From: Methylorubrum rhodesianum
GTDB lineage: Bacteria > Pseudomonadota > Alphaproteobacteria > Rhizobiales > Beijerinckiaceae
DNA: 64,000 nucleotides
Direction: 5' to 3'
Assembly (NCBI RefSeq): GCF_014199985.1
Contig: NZ_JACHOS010000001.1
Span: 124,001-188,000, forward strand
Notes under the pieces: model-generated
What the model was told of the DNA's origin: nothing
Seen by the model: only the letters and a program-made list of their open reading frames with translations
Database searches by the model: none
Position numbers and translations under genes: made by a program
Shown here: in pieces, positions 51,070-60,275 of the stretch
Position numbering within the stretch: position 1 is the first letter of the stretch
Layout of the letters: every line of letters begins with the position of its first letter

Positions 51070-51927
51070 ATGACCGATCGCACCATTGCCTATCAGGGCG
51101 AGCCCGGGGCCAACTCGCACATCATCTGCTCGCAGGCCTATCCCGGCTGGACCGCGCTGCCCTGCGCCACCTTCGAGGATGCCTTCGCCGCGGTGAACGA
51201 AGGGAAGGCGGCTCTGGCGATGATCCCGATCGAGAACTCGATCGCCGGCCGGGTCGCCGACATCCACCACCTGATCCCGACCTCGCGGCTGCACATCATC
51301 GCCGAGCACTTCCTGCCGATCCACTTCCAGCTCATGGTTCTGCCGGGCGTGGCGGTGGAGGGGCTGACCAGCGTTCACAGTCACGTCCACGCGCTGGGCC
51401 AGTGCCGCCGGATCATCCGGCGCCTCGGCCTCAAGGCGGTGGTGGCCGGCGACACCGCCGGGGCTGCCCGCGAGGTGGCCGAGGCGCAGGATCCGACCCG
51501 CGCAGCGCTCGCTCCGGCCATGGCAGCGGAGGTCTACGGCCTCGATATCCTCGAGCGCGATGTCGAGGACGAAGCGCACAACACCACCCGCTTCGTGGTG
51601 TTCTCGCCCGAGCCCGCCGAGATCGAGCCCGGCAACGGCGCGACGGTCACGAGCTTCATCTTCCGGGTCCGCAACATCCCGGCCGCGCTCTACAAGGCGC
51701 TCGGCGGATTCGCCACCAACGGCGTCAACATGTCGAAGCTCGAGAGTTACATGGTCGAGGGGCAGTTCACCGCGACCCAGTTCTACGCCGAGGTCGACGG
51801 TCACCCGGAGGATGACGGCCTGCGCCGGGCTCTGGACGAATTGCGCTACTTCTCGAAGGAGCTGCGCATCATCGGCACCTACCCGGCGCACCCGTTCCGC
51901 GAGACCACGCGGCAGGCCGCGGAGTAG
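51070..51927 (+). CDS. pheA: Prephenate dehydratase
   Basis: This 285-residue enzyme converts prephenate to phenylpyruvate in phenylalanine synthesis. The catalytic part has IAYQGEPGANSHIICSQAYP, ALAMIPIENSIAGRVADIHH and HNTTRFVVFSPEP, which contains the essential TRF motif. The C-terminal ACT domain (TSFIFRVRNIPAALYKALGG, GVNMSKLESYMVEGQFTATQ) includes the ESxP-like phenylalanine site, so feedback inhibition is expected. There is no chorismate mutase domain, as is normal in alphaproteobacteria. A terminator follows. Confidence 0.93.
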   Translation: MTDRTIAYQGEPGANSHIICSQAYPGWTALPCATFEDAFAAVNEGKAALAMIPIENSIAGRVADIHHLIPTSRLHIIAEHFLPIHFQLMVLPGVAVEGLTSVHSHVHALGQCRRIIRRLGLKAVVAGDTAGAAREVAEAQDPTRAALAPAMAAEVYGLDILERDVEDEAHNTTRFVVFSPEPAEIEPGNGATVTSFIFRVRNIPAALYKALGGFATNGVNMSKLESYMVEGQFTATQFYAEVDGHPEDDGLRRALDELRYFSKELRIIGTYPAHPFRETTRQAAE

Positions 51928-51944
51928 CAGGACGCGCTCACGAT

Positions 51945-51974
51945 AAAGGCCGGCGCGCAGGCGGGCCGGCCTTT
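51945..51974. terminator. Terminator between convergent pheA and grpE
   Basis: AAAGGCCGGC and GCCGGCCTTT form a 10-bp stem (a 9-base internal loop with some extra pairing), followed by TCTCG. The A/T ends of the stem give U runs in both directions, so it probably serves both convergent genes. Confidence 0.75.
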
Positions 51975-51999
51975 CTCGCTCTCGACGATCGGCGGAAGA

Positions 52000-52608
52000 T
52001 TACGCGGCGTCGGCGGGCTTGTCCTTGCTCGCCTCGGGCTTCGGGCCGCCCTTGGAGACGCCGACCAGGGCAGGGCGCAGCGTCCGATCGCCGATGACGT
52101 AGCCGGTCTGCACCACCTGAACGACGGTGCCGTTCGGAACCTCGGTGTTCGGGATCTCGAACATCGCCTGATGCCGGTTCGGGTCGAAGCGCTGACCCTG
52201 CGGATCGACCACCTTCACGCCGTGGCGCTCCAGGGTCTTGGCGAGATCCCGCTCAGTCAGCTCGATGCCCTCGATCAGGCCCTTGAAGGCACCCTCGGCG
52301 CCCGAGCGCGCCTCGGCGGGCACGCTGTCGAGGGCGCGGCGGATGTTGTCGGCGGCGTTGAGCATGTCGCGGGCGAAGTTCGTCACCGCATAGGCGCGGG
52401 CATCCGCGACCTCGCGCTCGGTGCGGCGGCGAAGGTTCTCCATCTCGGCAAGCGTCCGCAGCAGACGGTCCTTGAACTCGTCCCGCTCGGCGATCGCGGC
52501 CGCGAGGCCCTCGGCATCCGCGCCCGCATTCGAAGCGGCGGATTGCGGCGGAACCTCCGCCTCCGCGCCGTCATGCCGCTCCTGCTTCTCCATATCGTCA
52601 GCCATCAT
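52000..52608 (-). CDS. grpE: GrpE, nucleotide exchange factor of DnaK
   Basis: The 202-residue protein has an acidic N-terminus, a long coiled coil ([40 protein letters not shown]) and the beta domain with [26 protein letters not shown] and [20 protein letters not shown]. These are all GrpE hallmarks. It releases ADP from DnaK in protein folding. Two adjacent ATG codons exist; the first is used here. It is convergent with pheA and 92 bp downstream of glnD on the same strand. Confidence 0.93.
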   Translation of the reverse strand: MMADDMEKQERHDGAEAEVPPQSAASNAGADAEGLAAAIAERDEFKDRLLRTLAEMENLRRRTEREVADARAYAVTNFARDMLNAADNIRRALDSVPAEARSGAEGAFKGLIEGIELTERDLAKTLERHGVKVVDPQGQRFDPNRHQAMFEIPNTEVPNGTVVQVVQTGYVIGDRTLRPALVGVSKGGPKPEASKDKPADAA

Positions 52609-52700
52609 TGTGCGATCGATCAGGTCTCGAAGAGTTCCGGGATGCGGCTGATATCATTCGGCCAAACCTCGAAATCAAGCGACGGCGACGCCATCACCGC

Positions 52701-55487
52701 CTACAACTCCCGCGGCGGCGGCGAATCGACCAGTGCATCAAGGCCTTCGGCGCGCAAGGCGGCCACGTCGCTGGCGAACACTTCCATCACCGCGGCGCGG
52801 ATCATCGCGAGCCGGTCGGGCTGCATCACCCGGGTGCCGGTGAGATCGGTCACGTAGAACACGTCCACCGCCCGCTCGCCGAAGGTCGCCACATGCGCCG
52901 AGGTGATGTTGAGGCTCAGGCGGTTCAACGCCGTCGTCAGTTCGTAGAGCAGGCCCGGCCGGTCGAGGCCGGTGATCTCGACCACGGTCTCGCGGCTCGA
53001 CAGGGCATTGTCGATCGAGACGTCCGGCGGCACCAGGAAGGTCTTGGGCGGCTGCTTCGGGTGCTTGTCGGCGACGAGTTCGGCGATCTTGATCTCGCCC
53101 TTGAGCGCCCGCTCGATCGCGGTAGCGATGCGGCCCGCCCGGCGCAGCTCGTCCTCGTCCCGCTCGAAGGCGCGGGAAATGAAGATCGAATCGAGGGCGA
53201 AGCCGTCGGTCGTGGTGAAGATCTGCGCATCGACGATGTTGCCGCCGGTGGTCGCGCAGGCGCCGGTGATGATGGCGAGCAGGCGCGGATGGTCGGGCGA
53301 GTAGACCGTCAGTTCGGTGACGCCGCGGACGGGATCGGTCTCGTAGGTCGTGGCGCTGGTGCGGCCCTCCTCCATCACCGTTCGGAGGAAGCGGGCATTC
53401 TTGTAGTGGCGCGTGCTGTCGACTTTCAGCCAGTAGGCTTGGTTGTGGCGCGCCGCGTAGGCGTCGAACACCTCCGAATTCCAGTCGGAGAGCTGCTCAC
53501 GCAGAGCCATCTGGATCAGCCGCACCCGGTCGGTACGGGCGATCTCCGAATGGCCGCCGGAGAGCACGACCTCGGTCTCGTCGTAGAGGGTGCGCAGCAG
53601 CGTGCCCTTCCAGGCCGTCCACACGCCGGGGCCGACCGCCTTGATATCGGCGACGGTGAGGATCGCGAGCAGCTTCAGCCGCTCCAGGCTCTGCACCTCG
53701 CTGGCGAATTTCTCGATGGTTCTGTGGTCGGAGAGGTCGCGGCTCTGCGCCGTCATCGACATGAGCAGGTGATGCTCGACCAGCCAGGACACCGTCTCGG
53801 TCTCCGCCTGGCTGAGGCCGAAGCGCGGTCCGAGCTTGCGGGCGATGGCCGCGCCGGCGATCGAGTGATCCTCCGGACGACCCTTCGCAATGTCGTGCAG
53901 CAGGATCGCGACGTAGAGGGCGCGGCGGTTGTGGATCGTGTCGATGAGGCGCGTCGCCAGGGGATGCTCCTCGCGCACACGGCCGGAATCGATCGCGGCG
54001 AGCACGCCGATCGAGCGCAGAAGATGCTCGTCCACCGTGTAGTGGTGGTACATGTTGAACTGCATCATCGCGACGATGCGCCCGAATTCGGGGATGAACC
54101 GGCCGAGCACGCCGGCCTCGTTCATTGATCGCAGGATCGTCTCGGGCGCGTTCTTGGAGATGAGGATGTCGAGGAACAGGCGGTTGGCTTCCGCGTCCAC
54201 ACGCACCGCGTGGGTGATCAGGCGGAGCGAGCGGTTGGCCAGCCGTGCCGCGTCGGGGTGGATCGGTAGGTTGTGGCGGTCGGCCAGCCAGAACAGGCGG
54301 ATCAGGTTGACCGGATCACGCTCGAACGCGTCCTCGCCGCGGATGTTGACCCGGCCGTTGTCGATCCAAAAATCCTCGGCCTCGATCGAGGTCGCGCGGA
54401 AGCGGTCGCGGAAGCGGCCGATCCAGCGGTCGAGCACCGGCGTGCGCTTGGCGTGGCGCGCTTCGAGCTCGGCGCAGACGATGGCGGTCAGGTCGCCGAC
54501 ATCCTTGGCGATGAGGAAGTAGGCCTTCATGAAGCGCTCGACGCCCGAGAGGCCGCCGCGGGCGCCGAAGCCGAGGCGCTCGGCGATCTTGGGCTGAAGC
54601 CCGAACGACAGCCGCTCCTCCGCGCGCCCGGTCACGAAGTGGATGTGGCAGCGTACCCGCCACAGGAACTCCTCACAGCGCTCGAACAGCTTGTACTCGT
54701 CCGACGTAAACAGCCCGGCATGGACCAGCTCGACCGGATCTCGCACCCGGTAGGTGTACTTGGCGATCCAGAACAGCGTGTTGAGGTCGCGGAGTCCCCC
54801 CTTGCCGTCCTTGACATTGGGCTCGACGAGGTAGCGCGATGCGCCCGCCTTAGCGACGCGGGTGTCGCGCTCGCGCAGCTTCGCATCGACGAATTCCGAG
54901 GCCGAGCCAATCACCAGCTCGGAATCGAATCGCGTGACCATCTCCTCGAACAGCGTGCGCGAGCCGAACAGGTAGCGGGATTCGAGCAGGGCGGTCCGGA
55001 TCGTCATATCGGCGCGACCCTCGCGCAGACATTCGTCGACCGAGCGCGTCGCGTGGCCGACCTTCAACTTCAGATCCCACAGGACGTAGAGCATCGCCTC
55101 GACGACGCTCTCGGACCACGCAGTCTGCTTGTAGGGCAGCAGGAACAGCAGATCGATGTCCGAGCCCGGCGCCATCGTCCCGCGCCCGTAGCCGCCGGTC
55201 GCGACGATCGCCAATTGCTCGCCCGTGGACGGGTTGTCGTTCGGATAGAGGCGCCAGACCACGGCATCGTAGATCGCACGCACTACCGCGTCGGTGAGGC
55301 GGCACAGCCGCTGCGCGCAGGCGATGCCGTCCCGCTCCTTTAACAGCAGCCGCTCGGCCTCCCGGTGCCCGGCCTCGATCACCTTGCGCAGCTCGGGCAC
55401 CAGAAGCCCGCGCAGCTTGGTGGGTTCGCGCGCCTCGCGGTCGAGGGAGGCGACGACTTTTTCGAGGACGGGAACGGGGTCGAACAT
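52701..55487 (-). CDS. glnD: Bifunctional uridylyltransferase/uridylyl-removing enzyme GlnD
   Basis: This 928-residue sensor attaches UMP to PII proteins under nitrogen limitation and removes it under excess. Domains in order: nucleotidyltransferase (ATGGYGRGTMAPGSDIDLLF with the G-S and D-x-D residues), a helical GlnD linker (KDGKGGLRDLNTLFWIAKY), the HD hydrolase domain (YVAILLHDIAKGRPEDHS) and two C-terminal ACT domains (TVYSPDHPRLLAIITGACAT and VEITGLDRPGLLYELTTALN) that sense glutamine. ATG 55487 gives the family-typical MFDPVPVLEKV; an ATG 12 codons upstream is also in frame. Confidence 0.93.
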   Translation of the reverse strand: MFDPVPVLEKVVASLDREAREPTKLRGLLVPELRKVIEAGHREAERLLLKERDGIACAQRLCRLTDAVVRAIYDAVVWRLYPNDNPSTGEQLAIVATGGYGRGTMAPGSDIDLLFLLPYKQTAWSESVVEAMLYVLWDLKLKVGHATRSVDECLREGRADMTIRTALLESRYLFGSRTLFEEMVTRFDSELVIGSASEFVDAKLRERDTRVAKAGASRYLVEPNVKDGKGGLRDLNTLFWIAKYTYRVRDPVELVHAGLFTSDEYKLFERCEEFLWRVRCHIHFVTGRAEERLSFGLQPKIAERLGFGARGGLSGVERFMKAYFLIAKDVGDLTAIVCAELEARHAKRTPVLDRWIGRFRDRFRATSIEAEDFWIDNGRVNIRGEDAFERDPVNLIRLFWLADRHNLPIHPDAARLANRSLRLITHAVRVDAEANRLFLDILISKNAPETILRSMNEAGVLGRFIPEFGRIVAMMQFNMYHHYTVDEHLLRSIGVLAAIDSGRVREEHPLATRLIDTIHNRRALYVAILLHDIAKGRPEDHSIAGAAIARKLGPRFGLSQAETETVSWLVEHHLLMSMTAQSRDLSDHRTIEKFASEVQSLERLKLLAILTVADIKAVGPGVWTAWKGTLLRTLYDETEVVLSGGHSEIARTDRVRLIQMALREQLSDWNSEVFDAYAARHNQAYWLKVDSTRHYKNARFLRTVMEEGRTSATTYETDPVRGVTELTVYSPDHPRLLAIITGACATTGGNIVDAQIFTTTDGFALDSIFISRAFERDEDELRRAGRIATAIERALKGEIKIAELVADKHPKQPPKTFLVPPDVSIDNALSSRETVVEITGLDRPGLLYELTTALNRLSLNITSAHVATFGERAVDVFYVTDLTGTRVMQPDRLAMIRAAVMEVFASDVAALRAEGLDALVDSPPPREL

Positions 55488-55570
55488 GGCCGTTCCGTTA
55501 GCATGTAAAGCGGGCTGCGGCATCGGCCGGCTGCAGGCGACTCAACTGTTCTATTCGGCGAATTTTTTGT

Positions 55571-55599
55571 TTGACGAAACGAACGTGACTGTTTTAGCC
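55571..55599 (+). promoter_or_regulatory. Putative promoter of the SsuA-like operon
   Basis: TTGACG lies 17 bp before TTAGCC in a locally AT-rich stretch, 49 bp upstream of the binding-protein start. The -10 match is weak. Confidence 0.22.
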
Positions 55600-55647
55600 A
55601 TCGGATGGATCCAGGCACCAAGCCGGACCGACGAGGGAGACAGCCAG

Positions 55648-56622
55648 ATGATCCGACGCCGCCACGTCCTGTCCGCTTTCGTCGGATTCCTCGGGCTCCT
55701 CGCGGCCGGCTCGGACTTGCGCGCCGCCGACGTCTCGGAGATCCGGCTCGATTGGGCGACGTACAACCCGGTCAGCCTCGTGCTGAAGGAGAAGGGTTTT
55801 CTGGAAGAGGCGCTGAAGGCCCGCGGCATCAAGGTGCGCTGGGTTCAGTCGCTCGGCTCCAACAAGGCGCTCGAATTCCTCAACGGCAGCGCCATCGATT
55901 TCGGCTCCTCCGCCGGCGCAGCGGCGCTTCTGGCGCGCATCAACGGCAATCCGGTCAAGGTCGTCTACGCCTATTCCCGGCCGGAATGGACCGCGCTGGT
56001 CACGCGCAAGGAGACCGGGATCACGAAGCCCGCCGACCTCAAAGGCAAGCGCATCGCGGTCACCCGCGGCACCGATCCGCACATCTTCCTGATCCGCGCG
56101 CTTCAGAGCGCCGGGCTGACCGAGAAGGACGCCAAGCTTGTTCTGCTCCAGCACGCCGACGGACGCACGGCGCTCGACCGCGGCGACGTCGATGCCTGGG
56201 CCGGCCTCGATCCGATGATGGCCGCCGCGGAGATCGAGAGCGACGACGTGCTGTTCTTCCGCGATGCCGCCGCGAACACCTGGGGCGTGCTCGACGTGCG
56301 CGAAGACTTCGCCAAGGCGCATCCCGACCTCGTGAAGGTCGTGATCGCGGCCTACGAGCAGGCCCGCGCCTACGCGCTGGCCAACCCGGAGGCGTTGAAG
56401 AGCGCGCTCGTCGCCGCCACCAAGCTGCCCGAGGCGGTGATCGCCAAGCAGATCGAGCGCACCGATCTGAGCCAGCCTAATATCGGCCCGGCCCAGGCCG
56501 AGAGCATCCGCGCCGCCGGCCTCGCGCTGCAGCAGGCGGGGGTGATCCCCGCCTCGACCGACGTGGCGGCGGCGGTGGAGGGTCTCATCGACCCGCAATT
56601 CAACCCGGCCCCCGCGCGCTGA
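55648..56622 (+). CDS. ABC transporter substrate-binding protein, sulfonate/nitrate type
   Basis: The 324-residue protein begins MIRRRHVLSAFVGFLGLLAA, ending DLRAAD, an export signal. The mature part (IRLDWATYNPVSLVLKEKGF, GSNKALEFLNGSAIDFGSSA, LKGKRIAVTRGTDPHIFLIR) matches the SsuA/TauA/NrtA family, which binds alkanesulfonates, taurine or related oxyanion compounds. The long upstream extension of the frame overlaps glnD and is rejected. With the permease and ATPase downstream it makes an SsuABC-like importer, although the three genes are not contiguous. The ligand is inferred. Confidence 0.85.
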   Translation: MIRRRHVLSAFVGFLGLLAAGSDLRAADVSEIRLDWATYNPVSLVLKEKGFLEEALKARGIKVRWVQSLGSNKALEFLNGSAIDFGSSAGAAALLARINGNPVKVVYAYSRPEWTALVTRKETGITKPADLKGKRIAVTRGTDPHIFLIRALQSAGLTEKDAKLVLLQHADGRTALDRGDVDAWAGLDPMMAAAEIESDDVLFFRDAAANTWGVLDVREDFAKAHPDLVKVVIAAYEQARAYALANPEALKSALVAATKLPEAVIAKQIERTDLSQPNIGPAQAESIRAAGLALQQAGVIPASTDVAAAVEGLIDPQFNPAPAR

Positions 56623-56630
56623 GACCGCCG

Positions 56631-57263
56631 ATGCCGGACGCCGCGCACCTCGCCGCCTTTGCCCTCGTCTCCCTCGGGATGGTGCTGACGCCGGGCCCGA
56701 ACATGGCCTACCTCGTCTCGCGCACGGTCGCCCAGGGACGGGCGGCCGGGCTGGTATCGCTGACGGGCGTGGCGGCGGGCTTCCTCGTCTACCTGCTCTG
56801 CGCGGCCTTCGGCATCACCGCCCTCCTCGTGGCGGTGCCCTTCGCCTACGACGCCCTGCGATTTGCGGGCGCCGCTTATCTCCTCTTCTTGGCATGGCAG
56901 GCGCTGAGGCCGAACGGGCACTCGCCCTTCGATACGCGCCCGCTGCCGCCCGACGCGCCCGGGCGGCTCTTCGCTATGGGCTTCCTGACGAACCTGCTGA
57001 ATCCGAAGATCGCGGTCATGTACCTCTCGCTGCTGCCGCACTTCATCGAGCCGGCGGCGGGCGGGGTACTCACGCAATCCCTCGCGCTCGGTCTCGTCCA
57101 GATCGCGGTGAGCCTGGTGGTGAATGCGGGGATCGTCCTGGCGGCCGGGTCCGTTGCCGCCTCCCTGAAGGGAAAGCCCCTCTGGCTGCGAGCGCAAAGG
57201 TGGTTCATGGGAACGGTGCTGGCGGGGCTCGCACTTCGCGCGGCGACCGACGCGCGGCGCTGA
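56631..57263 (+). CDS. LysE-family exporter (RhtB type)
   Basis: This 210-residue membrane protein has about five to six helices and the LysE motif GMVLTPGPNMAYLVSRTVAQ, followed by GLVSLTGVAAGFLVYLLCAA and FLTNLLNPKIAVMYLSLLPH. Such proteins export amino acids or related metabolites. It sits 8 bp after the binding-protein gene and 60 bp before the permease, so it belongs to the same transcript. An exporter inside an importer operon is unusual; it may expel a catabolite of the imported compound. Confidence 0.85.
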   Translation: MPDAAHLAAFALVSLGMVLTPGPNMAYLVSRTVAQGRAAGLVSLTGVAAGFLVYLLCAAFGITALLVAVPFAYDALRFAGAAYLLFLAWQALRPNGHSPFDTRPLPPDAPGRLFAMGFLTNLLNPKIAVMYLSLLPHFIEPAAGGVLTQSLALGLVQIAVSLVVNAGIVLAAGSVAASLKGKPLWLRAQRWFMGTVLAGLALRAATDARR

Positions 57264-57323
57264 ACCGCCGGTCCGGCAGGGGATGTTCGAGAACACGATG
57301 CAGATCCGGCGCGACACCTCCGC

Positions 57324-58163
57324 ATGAGCCTCACCACCGTCCTCTCCGACGACGCCGGGGCGAAGGCCGCTCCCGCGCGTCGGTTCACCGCTCTCGGCAG
57401 CTCCGCGCGGCTGGCGCTCGGCCTGCTGCTCCCGCTCGTCCTGGCGCTCGGCTGGGAGATCGCGGTCGCGACGGGTCTCGCCTCCGGCCGCCTGCTGCCG
57501 CCGCCGAGCCGGATCGGCGCCGCGCTCTGGACGCTCGCGGCCTCGGGCGAGCTCTGGACCCATGTCGAGGCGACCCTGATCCGCGTCGGCCTCGGCTTCG
57601 CCTTCGGGGCGAGCGCCGGCATCCTCGCGGGGACGCTCACCGCGACGCTGCCGCCCTTGCGCTGGCTGGTCGATCCGAGCCTGCAGGCCCTGCGCGCCGT
57701 GCCGTCATTGGCCTGGGTGCCGCTCTTCATCCTCTGGTTCGGCATTCTCGAGACGCCCAAGGTGGCCCTGATCGCCGTCGGCGTATTCTTCCCCGTCTAT
57801 GTCGGCGTGGCCGGCGCCATCGCTTCGGTCGATCGCAAGCTGGTGGAGGTGGGCCGCATCTTCCGCCTCTCGAAGCTCGCGCTCGCCCGGCGCATCCTTC
57901 TGCCCGCCGTGCTGCCCGCGACGCTGACCTCGCTCCGCACCGGCCTCGGCCTCGGCTTCCTGTTCGTGGTCGCCGCCGAGCTGATGGGCGCCTCCGAAGG
58001 GCTCGGCTACCTGCTCCTCGATGGTCAGCAATTCAGCAAGCCCGATCAGATCCTGGCGGCGATCATCAGTTTCGCCGTCGTCGGCAAGGCGGCCGATGCC
58101 GTGCTCGTTGCGCTGACCACCCCGCTGGTCCGCTGGCAGGACACCGCGCGGGAGACGCTGTGA
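57324..58163 (+). CDS. ABC transporter permease, SsuC-like
   Basis: The 279-residue inner-membrane permease has six helices and the sulfonate/nitrate-type BPD_transp_1 pattern: LALGWEIAVATGLASGRLLP, LPPPSRIGAALWTLA, LQALRAVPSLAWVPLFILWF and GIGETPK-like FGILETPKVALIAVGVFFPV. The EAA loop (EVGRIFRLSKLALARRILLP) couples to the ATPase. It should pair with the ATP-binding protein at 58888. Two toxin-antitoxin genes lie between them. Confidence 0.86.
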   Translation: MSLTTVLSDDAGAKAAPARRFTALGSSARLALGLLLPLVLALGWEIAVATGLASGRLLPPPSRIGAALWTLAASGELWTHVEATLIRVGLGFAFGASAGILAGTLTATLPPLRWLVDPSLQALRAVPSLAWVPLFILWFGILETPKVALIAVGVFFPVYVGVAGAIASVDRKLVEVGRIFRLSKLALARRILLPAVLPATLTSLRTGLGLGFLFVVAAELMGASEGLGYLLLDGQQFSKPDQILAAIISFAVVGKAADAVLVALTTPLVRWQDTARETL

Positions 58164-58209
58164 GGAGGCGACGGATGACGGGCGGGACCGCCTTCGCTAA
58201 GGTGCCGGT

Positions 58210-58509
58210 ATGACCCGAGACGAGGTAATCCGCCGGCTGCGCTGCGTAGAGGACGATCTCCGCGCGCACGGCGTCTCGGCCCTGTTCCTGTTCGGATCGC
58301 GCGCTCGGGATGAGGCGAGGCCGGATTCCGATCTCGATGTCTTCGTCGATCCTGCGGACGAGGGCAGTTTTGGGCTCGCGGCCTTCGACGAAACCTACGC
58401 TCTGGTCGAGCGCGCCTTCCCCGACATTCCTGTCGGATACTCGACGCGTGACGGATTGGTCCCGGTTTTCCGCGAGTACATCGAGCGCGAGGCCATCCGG
58501 GTTTTCTGA
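58210..58509 (+). CDS. mntA: MntA-like nucleotidyltransferase antitoxin
   Basis: This 99-residue minimal nucleotidyltransferase has the motif LFLFGSRARDEARPDSDLDV, with the GS-x-AR loop and the two Asp residues of DLD. In MntA-HepT systems the enzyme adds AMP to a tyrosine of the HepT toxin and silences it. The gene overlaps hepT by one base (TGATG), typical of the pair. It begins at an ATG 46 bp after the permease stop and separates permease from ATPase. The motif identification is firm; toxin-antitoxin function is inferred from the pair. Confidence 0.82.
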   Translation: MTRDEVIRRLRCVEDDLRAHGVSALFLFGSRARDEARPDSDLDVFVDPADEGSFGLAAFDETYALVERAFPDIPVGYSTRDGLVPVFREYIEREAIRVF

Positions 58510-58859
58510 TGGAATCCGCAAAGCTGCCCGAAGTCAGGCTTCGGCACATTCTTGAACAGATCGACGGCATCCTCGCGGCGACGCACGGCCGGACTTTCGA
58601 GGAGATTCAGGGCAACTTCCTCTACGAACGCGCCGTCGAACGCGCCGTCCAGATCATCTCGGAGGCGGCCAAGGAGCTGCCGCCCGAACTTCGACAGCGG
58701 CACGCGGACGTTCACTGGCACCCGATCATTCGGATCGGTAACCTCCTGCGGCACGAGTATTACCGCATCCGGGCACGCGACATGTGGGAGATCGCCTCGG
58801 TGCATCTGCCGGTACTTCGTCCGGCGATCATGCGCATGCTCGCCGAATTCGACGCTTGA
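58509..58859 (+). CDS. hepT: HepT-like toxin (HEPN family, DUF86)
   Basis: The 116-residue protein is an all-helical HEPN/DUF86 protein. It starts LPEVRLRHILEQIDGILAAT and contains ERAVERAVQIISEAAKELPP. The catalytic RNase motif R-x(4-6)-H-x-Y is present as RIGNLLRHEYYRIR, with Arg75, His82 and Tyr84. The tyrosine is the residue AMPylated by MntA in known systems. HepT cleaves RNA, so free toxin would stop growth. The neighbouring importer ATPase begins 28 bp downstream, inside the same operon. Confidence 0.82.
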   Translation: MESAKLPEVRLRHILEQIDGILAATHGRTFEEIQGNFLYERAVERAVQIISEAAKELPPELRQRHADVHWHPIIRIGNLLRHEYYRIRARDMWEIASVHLPVLRPAIMRMLAEFDA

Positions 58860-58887
58860 TCCCTTCGGTGCGATTCCTGCCGCGACT

Positions 58888-59667
58888 ATGCTGAGCATCC
58901 AGAGCCTCTCCAAGACCTATGCCGACGGCACCCGTGCGCTCGACGGAATCGATCTGGACGTGCCGAACGCCGAGATCGTCGCGCTGATCGGCGGCTCGGG
59001 CTGCGGGAAGACCACCCTGCTTCGCCTCATCGCCGGCCTCGACCGACCGAGCACCGGGCGCATCGCGCTCGACGGCGAGCCGATCACCGGGCCGCATTCC
59101 GGTGTCGGCTTGGTGTTTCAGGAGCCGCGCCTGCTGCCCTGGCTCAGCGTCGCCGACAATGTCGGCTTCGGCATCGACCATCTGCCGAAGCGCGAGCGGG
59201 ACGACCGTGTCACCCACGCCCTGGAGCGCGTCGGCCTCTCCGAGCATGCCGGGCGTTGGCCCCGTGAACTCTCGGGCGGTCAGCAGCAGCGTGTGTCGAT
59301 CGCCCGCGCCTTCGTGGCCAATCCGCGGGTGCTGCTCCTTGACGAGCCGTTCTCGGCACTCGACGCCTTCACCCGCAAGGATCTCCACCGCCATCTCCTG
59401 GCGCTGTGGGAGGAGGTGCGGCCGACCGTGCTGATCGTGACTCACGACGTGGCCGAGGCGGTGGCGCTCGCCGATCGTGCCATCGTCATGCGTCCGCGTC
59501 CCGGCCGCCTCGACGACACCGTCGTCCTGCCGATGCGCCGGCCGCGCGACCCGGCGGCGCCGACGAGCGAGGCGGCCACGCGCACGATCCTGTCGGCCCT
59601 CGATCACTCGCTGCGCCCGCGCGACGGCTCCCGTCCCCCGCAAGTCGCGGGCGGCAGCTCGTTCTGA
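58888..59667 (+). CDS. ABC transporter ATP-binding protein, SsuB-like
   Basis: The 259-residue ATPase has all nucleotide-binding motifs: Walker A in ALIGGSGCGKTTLLRLIAGL, Q loop GVGLVFQEPRLLPWL, signature ELSGGQQQRVSIARAFVANP, Walker B VLLLDEPFSALDAF, and the H loop VLIVTHDVAEAVAL. The QEPRLLPWLSV segment is characteristic of the nitrate/sulfonate/taurine importer branch. It powers the SsuC-like permease. The ATG at 58888 was chosen because it starts MLSIQSLSKTYADGT; upstream frame belongs to hepT. Confidence 0.87.
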   Translation: MLSIQSLSKTYADGTRALDGIDLDVPNAEIVALIGGSGCGKTTLLRLIAGLDRPSTGRIALDGEPITGPHSGVGLVFQEPRLLPWLSVADNVGFGIDHLPKRERDDRVTHALERVGLSEHAGRWPRELSGGQQQRVSIARAFVANPRVLLLDEPFSALDAFTRKDLHRHLLALWEEVRPTVLIVTHDVAEAVALADRAIVMRPRPGRLDDTVVLPMRRPRDPAAPTSEAATRTILSALDHSLRPRDGSRPPQVAGGSSF

Positions 59668-59739
59668 GGTGTCGCGCCCGCGCGAAAACCGCTAAGCCCG
59701 ACGCGCCAAGAAGACCCGCCGAAAAACCGGAGGAAATCC

Positions 59740-60249
59740 ATGGACGCCAACGCCCTGCGCGCTCTCCAGGCCCCGCTCAAGAACAAGTACCGCGAGACCC
59801 CGGATTCCGCCGTCGTCACCCTCAAGGCGAAGGGCTCGCTCGACGACACCAGCATCGCCTGCAAGGTCGAGACCGGCCGCGCCTTGGCGGTCGCCGGCCT
59901 GCACCCCGCCACCGGCGGCTCGGGCGCCGAACTCTGCTCCGGCGACATGCTGCTCGAAGCCCTCGTCGCCTGCGCCGGCGTGACGGTGAAGGCGGTGGCG
60001 ACCGCTCTCGAAATCCCACTTAAGGCCGGCACGGTCAGCGCCGAGGGCGATCTCGACTTCCGCGGCACGCTCGGCGTCGACAAGGAGGCGCCGGTGGGCT
60101 TTCGCGCGATCCGTCTGAAGTTCGACCTCGACACCGACGCGCCGCAGGAGAAGCTCGACCAGCTTCTGAAGCTCACCGAGCGCTACTGCGTCGTGTTCCA
60201 GACCCTGAACCACAAGCCGGAATTGTCGGTGAACGCCTCGCGCTCCTGA
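59740..60249 (+). CDS. OsmC-family protein
   Basis: This 169-residue protein is an OsmC/Ohr-fold peroxiredoxin-like protein. The two catalytic cysteines are placed as expected: Cys78 in LLEALVACAGVTV and Cys150 in KLTERYCVVF. A third (Cys66, AELCSGDM) precedes the first. Members reduce organic hydroperoxides or carry out related thiol chemistry. It starts after an AACCGGAGGAAAT ribosome-binding site and precedes the two-component genes by 26 bp, so they may share a transcript. The peroxide specificity is unknown. Confidence 0.85.
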   Translation: MDANALRALQAPLKNKYRETPDSAVVTLKAKGSLDDTSIACKVETGRALAVAGLHPATGGSGAELCSGDMLLEALVACAGVTVKAVATALEIPLKAGTVSAEGDLDFRGTLGVDKEAPVGFRAIRLKFDLDTDAPQEKLDQLLKLTERYCVVFQTLNHKPELSVNASRS

Positions 60250-60275
60250 GCCGCGAAGCTTATCTAACGGGCGTC

